The notes beneath the pieces are model-generated. The model was not told the origin of the DNA, made no database searches, and was given only the letters and a program-made list of their open reading frames with translations. Positions 18,586-28,879 of a DNA stretch of 64,000 bases are shown here, in pieces (positions within the stretch are counted from its first letter, which is position 1; every line of letters begins with the position of its first letter). The stretch comes from Isoetes taiwanensis. Taxonomy: Eukaryota > Streptophyta > Lycopodiopsida > Isoetales > Isoetaceae. Where the stretch lies: NCBI GenBank assembly GCA_021234155.1, contig JAJEKV010000008.1:2823580-2887579 (forward strand). Reading direction: 5' to 3'. The translations under genes were made by a program, and so were the position numbers.

Positions 18586-21267
18586 TCAGTATGAGAGAAG
18601 TATTTCACCAACCCGAGGTTGCCTCAACCATTCTACCAGAGACGGCCCCTGGCCCACGAAGCATCCAATGTTAGAATCTTCAATGCAGAATGGGGACCCA
18701 AGTGCTTGAAGACAGTCTTCAACTGCTTGTTTCACTAAAGAAGAACCTGTCACCCTACTGCGCCTGCCCCAACCAGTAATTATGTCTATCCTATGTGGTG
18801 GTTCTCCTTTGATAAGTACCATTTGTCTAATTGATGCCAGTGTCTTCATCATTGCCACCAATGCTGTCCCCATGGACATTACATGAAGGTTTAAAGACCA
18901 ATAATTGGGAGTCCTTTGCTTAATTGCATAGGGATACAAATTTTGTTCAGATGCCGCTTCCCAAACATAACCGGCTATAGACTTCCTTCCTGATTTATGG
19001 AGAAAATCAATTAAAGAATCGGCAAATCCTCTTCGACCTTCAAGTTCTTCATATTGCATTGTAGAGAAAAAATTCCTGATCTGTGATTTTGCAATTTCTC
19101 CAGTTAGATTGGGTGTGAGTAATGAACCCAGCAATGAATGCGCAGAGTGGCCTGTGTTTCCCATAAGCCACAACAGAAACTGCAACTGATGTCGATCTTC
19201 ACATCCAGTAAAACTGGTCAAGAGCAATGTATATGTTTGAAGGGTAGGGGAGAGGCCCCATTTCTCCATTTCTCGGAGCACGATTCCTGCTCCTTCAAAC
19301 ATATTTGCTCTCAAATAAGCACTTACTAAGGAATTGCAAGATGGTGCATTAGCTTTTAGGCCTGATTGCAACATCCTATTGAACCAGGCAATAGCCTTAT
19401 GAGGATTGCCTACTTTGCCCCAAAGGTCAATCATAAGACCATATATTGGAGCATCAGGAGACCACCCTGCTCTCTCCATGTCACCAAACACATTTTCGGC
19501 CTCTTCGATATGACCTGAATAACCAAGAACTTCCATAATTATGCCATATGTCACTTTATCTGGGTGAAAACCAGCATCCTGCATGTCATTGTAGAGCTTC
19601 ATTGCCATATCAAATTTCCCTGCCTTTGCATGCAAGTCAATGATGATGTTATAGGTCACCACACTAGGAAGATACCCTTTCTGTGTCATTTCAGAGAAGA
19701 CTCTATATGCTTCACTTAATTTCCCTGCTTTACCAAGGCAATGAATAATGATACTATAGGTAAATGTATCTGGAGGATAACCTGCTTCCTGCATTTGATT
19801 GTACAGATTCATTGCAACCTCATGAAATCCAGCCTTTGCTTGCAGATCAATAAGTGTACCATATGTAACTCGATCAGGACTACATCCAACAGCTTGCATG
19901 TGGTCAAATATTTTCAATGATGTTTCTAAATAATTAGCCCGTCCATAGCAATGGATAAGCCTGTTATATGTTACAACGTTAGGTGAACAGCCTTCTTTAA
20001 ACATTGCCTGCATCAAAGAAGTCAATTCTTCAAAGTTCCTTGCACGCCCTAAAATGCCAAGCATAGTTGTGTATGTATGAACATCATGCTTGAAGCCATG
20101 TTGTCTTTTTGCCCAGTTGAAAAACTGCAATGCTAATGTTGCATCTTTCTGATGTTTAAGCACCTCATTTATCTGGTATGCACTAAGGACTGTGCCCAAA
20201 CTTGCAAGGGCCTCCAAAGCATCAGGATCCCAGTTCATTTCATCCAATATCCTGCAAGTGTCATTTATTAACTCATGAGTTCTATCAAGCTTTCCTGTAC
20301 TGGCTCTAAGTTGTCCATGCTGACCACGGTTGGCCTGGTGTGCATACATCTTTTTATTGCAGGATAATCTCTTCTCTGGCCCATCGGTGTAGCCATGTCG
20401 CCCCCTAGTTCTAACCTCTTCTGTAATGCAAGAGTAGTTGCAGCCCATGTCATCAGGTACTTCAATAGATGTTTCATGGCAGACGGTATTATTCTCAAAG
20501 TCATAAAGGGACAATGAAGCCAAAGATTCAGATACCATAGCATTATGAGAACCCCGTAAATTGCTGGTAGCATCCTGGTTACTACATGTTGTCCCTCCAG
20601 GCAAAGGTTCCACTTTTCTGGAATCCAAGGACGTGGCTTTAGATGGTATCGTAGTCAGGCCTTCAGGTGCTTTTGTATCCAAATGTCCTGAATCAGCAAC
20701 TTGCTGTACCCTATGTTTGAGATTAATAACTGTATTCTGATTTCGATTTTCCTTTTCTGGACAGTCCTCATGACAGATCTTTTCAACGGACATGTTGGAA
20801 TGCTGGTGCACAGTATGAAGCTCGTCATGCTCATATGATAACTGATGAGCTTCTTTAACCACATTACTGCTATCTAAATCTTCTTTAGATTGAGATATGG
20901 GAGTGTTTTCAGATCTTAATTTTCCAGAAGCTGCAACAGAAATGTCCAGCTGAGGAGCAGTATCAGGGACCCTAGAAGAACTCTCTCTCAGGGCATGAGA
21001 GGCTGCTGAATGCCCATATAAGCTAGTTCCCTCATGAACTCCTGTATCATTTACTTTGTTTGGAGAAGTCCATTGTGCTTTGGTACTTTGCCATGATGCA
21101 CGAATGCTTGGATGTGATGAAGTACCCTTAGCAGCCTTTGACAACCTGTGGTCATCAGATTTCTTGTCATCTGTGCCATCAAAGGAATTATTTCGTCCAT
21201 ATGAGCCAGCTACTAGCCAAGTCCTTGCTCCGCTGCATATGGGCACAAGCTGTTTTGGGCGCAACAT
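18586..21267 (-). CDS. PPR-SMR protein (P-class PPR with C-terminal Smr domain)
   Basis: An 893-residue intact protein resembling the Arabidopsis pair At1g18900/At1g74750, as recalled from family knowledge. The first ~330 residues are low-complexity and poorly conserved, starting MLRPKQLVPICSGAR, a plausible organelle-targeting start. About nine P-type PPR motifs follow from the HTYTTMLGILGRAR segment, each roughly 35 residues with VTYNRLI/VTYGTLI helix starts and GCSPD/GFHPD ends. The C-terminus is an Smr domain with LNLHVMSMGTA (LDxH-like site) and TGWGRRSRVTG (TGxG-like motif). Such proteins act on chloroplast or mitochondrial RNA, and the Smr domain can be a nuclease. The ATG at 21267 is preferred over an in-frame upstream GTG at 21279. 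A CTGCAG acceptor-like site lies 3 bases upstream, so the coding exon probably follows a 5' UTR intron. Confidence 0.93.
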   Translation of the reverse strand: MLRPKQLVPICSGARTWLVAGSYGRNNSFDGTDDKKSDDHRLSKAAKGTSSHPSIRASWQSTKAQWTSPNKVNDTGVHEGTSLYGHSAASHALRESSSRVPDTAPQLDISVAASGKLRSENTPISQSKEDLDSSNVVKEAHQLSYEHDELHTVHQHSNMSVEKICHEDCPEKENRNQNTVINLKHRVQQVADSGHLDTKAPEGLTTIPSKATSLDSRKVEPLPGGTTCSNQDATSNLRGSHNAMVSESLASLSLYDFENNTVCHETSIEVPDDMGCNYSCITEEVRTRGRHGYTDGPEKRLSCNKKMYAHQANRGQHGQLRASTGKLDRTHELINDTCRILDEMNWDPDALEALASLGTVLSAYQINEVLKHQKDATLALQFFNWAKRQHGFKHDVHTYTTMLGILGRARNFEELTSLMQAMFKEGCSPNVVTYNRLIHCYGRANYLETSLKIFDHMQAVGCSPDRVTYGTLIDLQAKAGFHEVAMNLYNQMQEAGYPPDTFTYSIIIHCLGKAGKLSEAYRVFSEMTQKGYLPSVVTYNIIIDLHAKAGKFDMAMKLYNDMQDAGFHPDKVTYGIIMEVLGYSGHIEEAENVFGDMERAGWSPDAPIYGLMIDLWGKVGNPHKAIAWFNRMLQSGLKANAPSCNSLVSAYLRANMFEGAGIVLREMEKWGLSPTLQTYTLLLTSFTGCEDRHQLQFLLWLMGNTGHSAHSLLGSLLTPNLTGEIAKSQIRNFFSTMQYEELEGRRGFADSLIDFLHKSGRKSIAGYVWEAASEQNLYPYAIKQRTPNYWSLNLHVMSMGTALVAMMKTLASIRQMVLIKGEPPHRIDIITGWGRRSRVTGSSLVKQAVEDCLQALGSPFCIEDSNIGCFVGQGPSLVEWLRQPRVGEILLSY

Positions 21268-21270
21268 TAT

Positions 21271-22417
21271 CTGCAGCACCAGAGAGGTCTATATCATCAT
21301 TTACCTAGTTTCTTGTTCTTTTATTTCTCTTTTCCATTTAAGATTCGTTCTTCATATTTTGAAAAGTTTTCACAATACTGACAAGTTATGTTCTCAATCT
21401 ATCATATTGCCAATCTCTTTTTCCATCTAATAATGGAACTACCATGACAAAATTATAAATACGGAAGTAAAAACCACCAACTCACAGAATAGGCAAGACT
21501 CATTAGCATACTGCATACACATAATCATATGAGCTTCCAACATATTGAATACATATTTGTTTAAACTTGTTCCTTCAACACACTCTAGAAACTAGGCATT
21601 ACTCCACTGTTTAAAGTTTATAATCAAAACGATAAGATGTAAGCAATGTCAATGGCATTGCTTAATACCTAACAACTAGAAAATGGCACGTTGCAGCTAA
21701 GGCTTTGCAGTAGAACGATTGCTGAGCTAGTAAAGCTTATTACTCTCTGCAGCTAATAGCTACGATATTGGATTTTTTTCTTAACGAGACAGTGTCAAAG
21801 GTTCTGTCTGGAGCAGAAATTATCGTTGAGGCAGATGCATAACATGGTCACTAATAGTCACGCGCTATTCAAACCACTCTCTGCAGTAAATATGAGAGAA
21901 AGCATGAAGCTCTATTTTTAACCAACCATTCATCAATCTGCTGTCTGGCTGATTCCTTCATATAGTTTAGCAAGCAAACAATCCACGTTCAACAGGATCA
22001 ATGGCATAAATATTACTTGACCGTGGCCATCTTCTATAATCACGGCCATTGACAAAAAATGCTCCTTTTCGGTGCCCATTTCATGTTGTGAAGCAATACA
22101 TCCATAATGTCAGATCAGTGTATAAGTTGGATCTCCTATTAGACAGTGCATTCTGTTTATCATGCAGCAGGCAGCAAGGCTAAAGTTTTACATGACAAAA
22201 TCAGCATAGATATAGATTCTATAGCAGGCAAAAAGGCTAAAGTTTAACATGAAAAAATCGGTTTTCAGGAGTTGCATTTCGGTATGAACAAGGGGATACG
22301 TACATATAATGTGGCGCCCAGACGATATGCAGCTAGGTTAAAGCATGAGGCGCCCAGAGAAGGGGGATCCGGCGCGAGCAAACGACATGGCAGCAGCCAC
22401 GAAGGTGAAAGACTTAC
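21271..22417 (-). other. Possible 5' UTR intron of the PPR-SMR gene
   Basis: On the - strand, a donor CTAG|GTAAGT at 22418/22417 and an acceptor TGCTGCAG ending at 21271 bracket about 1.15 kb without coding potential. The acceptor is three bases before the start codon. Alternative first exons could lie further upstream, where another donor (CTCGAG|GTGAGC at 23235/23234) and two acceptor-preceded units are visible. No transcript data are available. Confidence 0.35.
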
Positions 22418-22951
22418 CTAGCCTAGCGTTTACTTCATGGAAAAGATAGCTCCTTACGTAATTCTAATTTTTATGGACACAACTAGGTTATCTGTATTTG
22501 TGGGCCCTTGGATCGTGGTATATCCCGCGAGATATTCCATGGGAAGCCTTGTCGTCCATTCGTCACAAGTCAAGATGGATCACTGTCCCATGTTGACTCG
22601 ATTTGTAAGGAGGGATTTAAAAAAACCAACTCAATGGTTATGTCACTATTCCAAAAGAAGCCTGATACAGCATGGCCAACCAAAATAACAAAGCTTGGGG
22701 AATCGAACCCCAACTAGATTTCAATGCCCTTGGCTTATAAATTCAAAGCTAAATTCCTGCACGATGTGTTGCCAATGCTCTTTTAATCCCACAAAAATTA
22801 TAGATGCAAGAAAAGGCAAAATAGAAGCAAGAAGAGGCAAAATAAAGTGGAATAGAAGATCGTTATCCATGGAGCTGCCAATTTGGGCCCTCTCCTCACA
22901 ACCCTGCCAGGCGCACAAGAATACTATGCTTCTTCAAGGCTTGCTTGCCCA

Positions 22952-23140
22952 GAATACTCTGCTTCAAGGCGAATGAAGCAGCGAGTATGGCGCATCTGCA
23001 ACAAGAAACAAAAAACAAGAAACATGGCAACAGAAACAGAAGATGCAAATCCATAATAAATATCTGAAACATCGATCCTCTCCTTTCAACCCTGCCAGAT
23101 TCGTAGAAGAATACTCTGCTTCAAAGCGAATGAAGCAGCG
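22952..23140 (-). repeat. Two copies of a 33-bp exon-like unit in the PPR-SMR 5' region
   Basis: A 33-bp block at 22952-22984 recurs at 23108-23140 with one mismatch (offset 156 bp). On the - strand each copy is preceded within about 20 bases by TTGTTGCAG, a good acceptor. Further similarity (GGCAGGGTTG, GAGGAGAGG) follows each one. They look like a duplicated 5' UTR exon of the PPR-SMR gene. Confidence 0.45.
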
Positions 23141-23698
23141 GCTATAGAACTTCTGCAACAAGAAACAGGTGAAAAGAAACAAGAGATGCGTCCAAGCTTG
23201 TAACAAACAGAGCTTCTGGCAAGCATCCGCTCACCTCGAGACGGCCTAGCCGACATCTGCATCCACTAGAATTAGAAGGCCGTGGCCTGGAAGGTCCACG
23301 CGTGCTCCAATCCGACCCTAGACCTTCGAAAAAAACCTTATACAGTTTTTTTTCACAAACCTAGATGCCACCATTAGCATTGTACGTATTTTGCTACGAA
23401 TATCCATATTAATTACTGAAAAATTATGTAACATCTATACGATTTTTTATAGTGCAGACATTATGGCGGCTTTGTTGTTTTTGGGTTGCCCCTAAAGGGG
23501 CAAACCCTAGCTCATATAGTTTTTGGCATATTTTAGGTGTATGCTAATATCTGCCTGGAATATTCTAGAAACTGCTCCAAATTTCCTATCGTCGTTAATC
23601 TTCCAGTCACCCCTATTGTTGCACTAGATCCGTCTCTGCTCTTCATACCGTGTGACCAGGTGCTCAATATACTTGAGGCCATTTTTACTGTTTTGGAG

Positions 23699-23919
23699 TT
23701 GTTCCAGCATGTTTATCTTGCTGTTTTGCGCACACTTGTGCTTGATTACCGCCTATTGGATGAGGCTGAATATGCAGAATGGAATGCAATTTTTATGAAG
23801 GCAAAGACAACAATAAGTGTAGATGATGATGATCATTGGACGCAGCATCTGAAAAGATAGAAAAAGATCCCGTTCTTGTTGGTGCTACTACAATTGAGGG
23901 CAAGCTGCTAAAAGGTGTG
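23699..23919 (+). pseudogene. P4-type ATPase (phospholipid flippase, ALA family) gene fragment
   Basis: The translation fits the end of the nucleotide-binding domain of plant P4-ATPases: LRTLVLDYRLLDEAEYAEWN, then FMKAKTTISVD. After a one-base frame change near 23840 it continues EKIEKDPVLVGATTIEGKLLKGV, matching the xxIExDLxLxGATAIEDKLQxGV block. Intact flippases exceed 1000 residues and only about 70 are here. The upstream part of the frame shows no similarity. No neighbouring flippase exons were seen, so this looks like a captured or left-over exon piece and not a live gene. Confidence 0.75.
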
Positions 23920-25851
23920 GGTTTTATATACTAGTGGTCTAAACCACATTGATAGTAGCATGTCTATATTGACATGTTTCAGAGTGCATAGATAGGCTGG
24001 TAAAGTTGGTTTAAAGATATAGGTTGTAACAGGAGATAAGGTGGAAACTGCGATCAAAATTTTTATGATGTCTCCATTTGCATACCAACAAATTATAGGT
24101 ACAAGAAATTTATCGCGGCGGCCAAGGGCGCCATGAACATTTCTCTTACCTGACTCCTCTACATTTGGGAAGTAATTTTTACAAAAGCAGCACCCAAGCA
24201 AACAGTTTACAATGAATGCCTGTCAGTTTAAGAAGATATGGGATTTGACCTGTGAGCCATTGCCATAACAACCATGGAGTTGTCTATGGAGTCTATTAGA
24301 TATGGAGTTTCGGTTCATAACAACCATAGTATTCCCACTATCGAGTATCTAACCAACAATGAGAAACATAACAAAGGTCTTGTCTAAACATTTAACATTT
24401 TTATAGGTTTTCCTCTAATGGAAATGAAGTTAGTAATGTTTAAAACTAGTAATGCCTAAAGGAAGCTATGCGAAGGGCTTTAATGTGTTTGTTAATGTAA
24501 TTTTCCAATCCTGCCAAAAGGTTGTTCTCATAATATAATTGGATCAATTTTAAATGGGTTCGAAGCTGCATATCTGGCAACCCCAACTTAGGTGTTACGT
24601 TCATGTTGGGTGCGAGATATAGTTGCAAGTTTAAGGGACATCTATACGATGGAGTGGCTTCTAGAGAACTAGAGAAGCAATGTCAATGAGTACTGCAAAA
24701 AGTGTAGTAAAGAATATTTTCTTAATAACTAATGTTTCCTAAAACTAGCTAGCATTTTATGTAATTTACTAAGAAAAGAATACAGTATGGACCATTTACT
24801 CTCCTCCACAACATAACTGAGGAAGTAATTGGCAGGAAATGATTGTTGCGACATGGACGATCCCGGCAATCCTTCTTCCGCTGCTCCTCTGATCAAACCA
24901 AAAACACACAAATTTGTCAGATCAAAAACAAACCCACAAGAAATTTCCTGCCCATTTTCAGGATCTAAGATTAAATTCGCAAAACCCATGTTGCAAAATC
25001 TGACAAAGACCCCAACCAAACCCATGTCGTAGATCCGACGAATTTTCCGCACGTATTTAGCAGATCAAAGAAGATTTTTGTATCCATTTAGCAGATCGAA
25101 ATTAGATTCGGACCCATTTGGCGGATTATCGAAGGCATGCATGCAAATGCAATGCAAAACCATTTACTAGATCAAAGAAGAAAAACATCTCACACCTCCT
25201 TTATTAGATCGTTTTAGGGAAGAAGCTAAGTTAAATGAAGGAATATAAAAAAGGATCGTCCATGTCGGTATTGTAACAGGCAATCTGACAGAGTGCTGCT
25301 GTTCTATGATTCTGTCACAAAACTGGACAGAGGGCACCCAATTTGTAAAGGCCATAGAAATCAGAGACATCGGCCACAGGGCCAGACGCTATGAAGAGGA
25401 GCAGAGATTACACCCTTCACTTCTTCGTATACTAAACCAGGACTTGCAGGTGTCCTTGGCTATGGCGGCCGACGGTGAAGGCGGTGCGTGCCTCAGAACC
25501 GCAACATCATTTTCTATTTTCTTTTCTTCTTGTAAAAAATGTCCGGGAAAAACATGCGTTAACCTTGGAAGGCATGGCTTGCTGCCACGTGGGCGTCCCC
25601 ATCGGACATAATAGATTATATATGTGTAGATAGGCTACGCAATGCTTTTCATTTCTATTTACTTTTTCCTTTTGTATTACATTACATGTTTGCATGCAAT
25701 TATGTTTGCAAATGGTTTTTACAATTTTTTTTTTTTTTTAGCAAGGTTGCCTAACCCGAGCTGCCCATTTTCCTGCAATTTTAGCTATGCCATGTCAGCT
25801 GAAATCATTTTGAGCCGTCTGATTCTATATTTTCGAATCCTAGGGCCAGGG
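23920..25851. other. Intergenic stretch with a possible gene start at its end
   Basis: No motif-bearing frame. At 25462 a GC-rich start-like segment (ATG GCG GCC GAC GGT GAA GGC G, then GTGCGT at 25484) has the look of a short first exon with a donor site. It would read toward the duplicated block and the exon-like pieces at 28.9-31.0 kb. Short repeats of TTTAGCAGATC occur at about 25050-25100. The evidence is weak. Confidence 0.3.
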
Positions 25852-27493
25852 AAATTAGAAAACCCAAGTAATTCGACCCTGAAGCTCTAGAGGCCTCCGT
25901 CTAGAAGCAAGAACTCTTCAAGCTCTTGCAACTCTGGTGCTTGATAAGGTTACTCATCTTCAGTCAAAGACCCTAGAGGCCTCCGTTTAGAAGCAAGAAC
26001 TCTTCAAGCTCTTGCAATTCTGGTGCTTGATAAGGTTACTCGTCTTCAGTCAAAGACCTTAACCATGGAGCTACACGTCTGCTACTGCCTCCGACGAAGA
26101 GTACCAAAGTGCTTGAATCCAAGTATGATTGTTGTTTGTAACTGTTTGCATGGCCTTGCTTCAAAGACGTCAGACCAGAATTAACACATTTGTTTTTCTC
26201 TTCCGGATTTTCCTCTGGATATGTCTCAATGCAATCTGTTGCTTGCATGATCTTCGATATTGAGGTTTAGGATTCGTAGGATCCATTTCTGACATGTGTT
26301 ACCATTACATCATACCGAAATGGATCAAGGGCCAACTTATCTTCCAGACCAGCTTGAACTTAAATATGGTGACCTTCTTATGTCCACTGGCAGTTACAAT
26401 TCTGCCTTTCATCCCAGATTGCCTGCACCATTGCCCTTCTTATTTTTTTATACCCAAATATACATATAGCAGCAGGCATATGAGAGACTGATGCTGAGAG
26501 TACTGGAGGCCCAACAGAGCCCCTTGAACCAATATTGTACTGAGGATTTCATCCTTGCCAGGTTTTCAGTTTTCCTTTCTAATTGAGCTTAAATATGGTG
26601 GCCTTCTTATGTCCCTTTGGCGATTACAATTCCGCCTCTCATCCCAAATTGCACCATCGCCCTTCTTATTTTTTATACCTATATATACATACTGGCCGGC
26701 GGGCATATGAGAGCCGTCTTTGAGAGTACCCGGAGGCCCAGAGCCCTTTGAACCAATATTGTACTGAGGATTTCATCCTTGCCAGGTTTTTAGTTTTCCT
26801 TTCTAATTTCTTTTAGCTATGCTCTGCATGCATATGCATATTGAAAGATCATAATCTCTGCATCTTCCATGCACAAGGTGCAACTGTGAAATTTATTTCC
26901 AAGTGGTTTGTCAATACTTTGATCATGGTATTTATGAGATGAGATCGCCACCAGTGTGGAAACCTTGTGTGTGTATTGCTCTTGCAAGCATGAAAGCAAT
27001 TGCAAGTTCTTGCATACATCATTGAAGGATGATAGTTCTGCTCCATCTTTTCCAAACAGTTTCACAGTGGGAGCTAGCTGCAGAAGACAACATGAAAATA
27101 AGATCAGTAGAAACACTAGAATCAGCCTTCCTTGCCACAACTTTATTATGAAAGGTTTGGCAGAACTTTACAAGCAGAAGGATATTTGACTGAAAGCCAG
27201 AGGCATGGAAAGGCTGGTCTTAACCTAAGAAAGTTGCTTGTGGGCTGAAGAATATTATTACCCTTATTGACCAGTAAGCACCATACTTCTATTTGTTTTC
27301 TTTCTAACCAATTGGGCCTAACGTTGTACGTTGGTCAGTCGATCAGACATAAGCAGGTCCATTTCAGCCCAATTAGTGATGTTTGTCATCCCATAATCAA
27401 ACATAGATAACTACTTATTTGCACCTTTGCCTTCACCGTATCTTGGCATATTTTTGCACTGGCTAAATTTGCTTGGAAACAGGTGCATTGCAG
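25852..27493. repeat. Large tandem duplication, copy 1 (~1.64 kb)
   Basis: It runs from AAATTAGAAAACCCAAG to GGAAACAGGTGCATTGCAG and is followed directly by a second copy ending at 28879. Similarity is high with scattered substitutions and small indels. Copy 1 also contains an internal 229-bp duplication (26353-26581 and 26582-26812) absent from copy 2. At its left end is a two-unit 86-bp repeat (about 25887-25972 and 25973-26058). Confidence 0.9.
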
Positions 27494-27494
27494 T

Positions 27495-28879
27495 AAATTA
27501 GAAAACCCAAGTAGAGGCTCTAGAGGCCTCCATCTAGAAGCAAGAACTCTTCAAGCTCTTGCAACTCTGGTGCTTGATAAGGTTACTCGTCTTCAGTCAA
27601 AGACCCCAGAGGCCTCCGTCTAGAAGCAAGAACTCTTCAAGCTCCTGCAACTCTGGTGCTTGATAAGGTTACTCGTCTTCAGTCAAAGACCTTAACCATG
27701 GAGCTACACGTCTGCTACTGCCTCCGACGAAGAGTACCAAAGTGCTTGAATCCAAGTATGATTGTTGTTTGTAATTGTTTGCATGGCCTTGCTTCAAAGA
27801 CGTCAGACTAGAGTTAACACATCTGTTTTTATCTTCCAAATTTTCCTCTGGACATGTCTCAATGCAATTTGTTGCTTGCATGATCTTCGGTATTGAGATT
27901 TAGGGTTCGTAGGATCCATTCCTGACATGTGTTATCATTACATCATACCGAAATGGATCAAGGGCCCCCTTATCTTTCAGACAAGCTTGAGCTTAAATAG
28001 GGTGGCCTTCTTATGTCCAATGGCAGTTACAATTCTGCCTCTCATCCCAGATTGCCTGCACCATCGCCCTTCTTATATTTTTATACCCAGATATACATAC
28101 AGCAGCAGGCATATCAGAGACTGATGCTGAGAGTACCGAAGGGACAACAGAGCCCCTTGAACCAATATTGTACTGAGGATTTCATCCTTGTCAGGTTTTC
28201 AGTTTTCCTTTTTAATTTCTTTTAGCTGTGCTCTGCATGCATATGCATATTGAAAGATCATATTCTCTGCATCTTCCATGCACAAGGTGCAACTGTGAAA
28301 TTTATTTCCAAGTGGTTTGTCAATACTTTGATCATGGTATTTATGAGATGAGATCGCCATCAGTGTGGAAACCTTGTGTGTATATTGCTCTTGCGAGCAT
28401 GAAAGCAATTGTAGGTTCTTGCATACATCATTGAAGGATGATAGTTCTGCTCCATCTTTTCCAAACAGTCTCACAGTGAGAGAATAAGATCAGTAGAAAC
28501 ACTAGAATCAGCCTTCCTTGCCACAACTTTATTATGAAAGGTTTGGCAGAACTTTACAAGCAGAAGGATATTTGACTGAAAGCCAGAGGCATGGAAAGGC
28601 TGGTCTTAACCTAAGAAAGTTGCTTGCGGGCTGAAGAATATTATCGCCCTTATTGACCAGTAAGCACCATACTTCTATTTGTTTTCTTTCTAACCAATTG
28701 GGCCTAACGTTGTACGTTGGTCGGCCGATCAGACATAAGCAGATCCATTTCAGCCCAATTAGTGATGTTTGTCATTCCATAATCAAACATATATAACTAC
28801 TTATTTGCACCTTTGGCTTCACCGTATCTTGGCATATTTTTGCACTGGCTAAATTTGCTTGGAAACAGGTGCATTACAG
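27495..28879. repeat. Large tandem duplication, copy 2 (~1.39 kb)
   Basis: Second unit of the duplication. It also begins with two 86-bp subrepeats (about 27520-27605 and 27606-27691) and ends GTGCATTACAG at a good splice acceptor. The following 72 bases are an exon-like frame ending at a GTAAAC donor. Within each 86-bp unit one frame reads LEARTLQALA-LVLDKVTRLQ, helix-like, which might be a duplicated exon. Confidence 0.9.

Noticed and set aside
22697-22711. GGGGAATCGAACCCC, which reads as a tRNA T-arm / Pol III B box on the - strand
   Set aside because: No matching acceptor stem, D-arm or anticodon arm could be built upstream, and no clear A box was found. At most it is a SINE relic.
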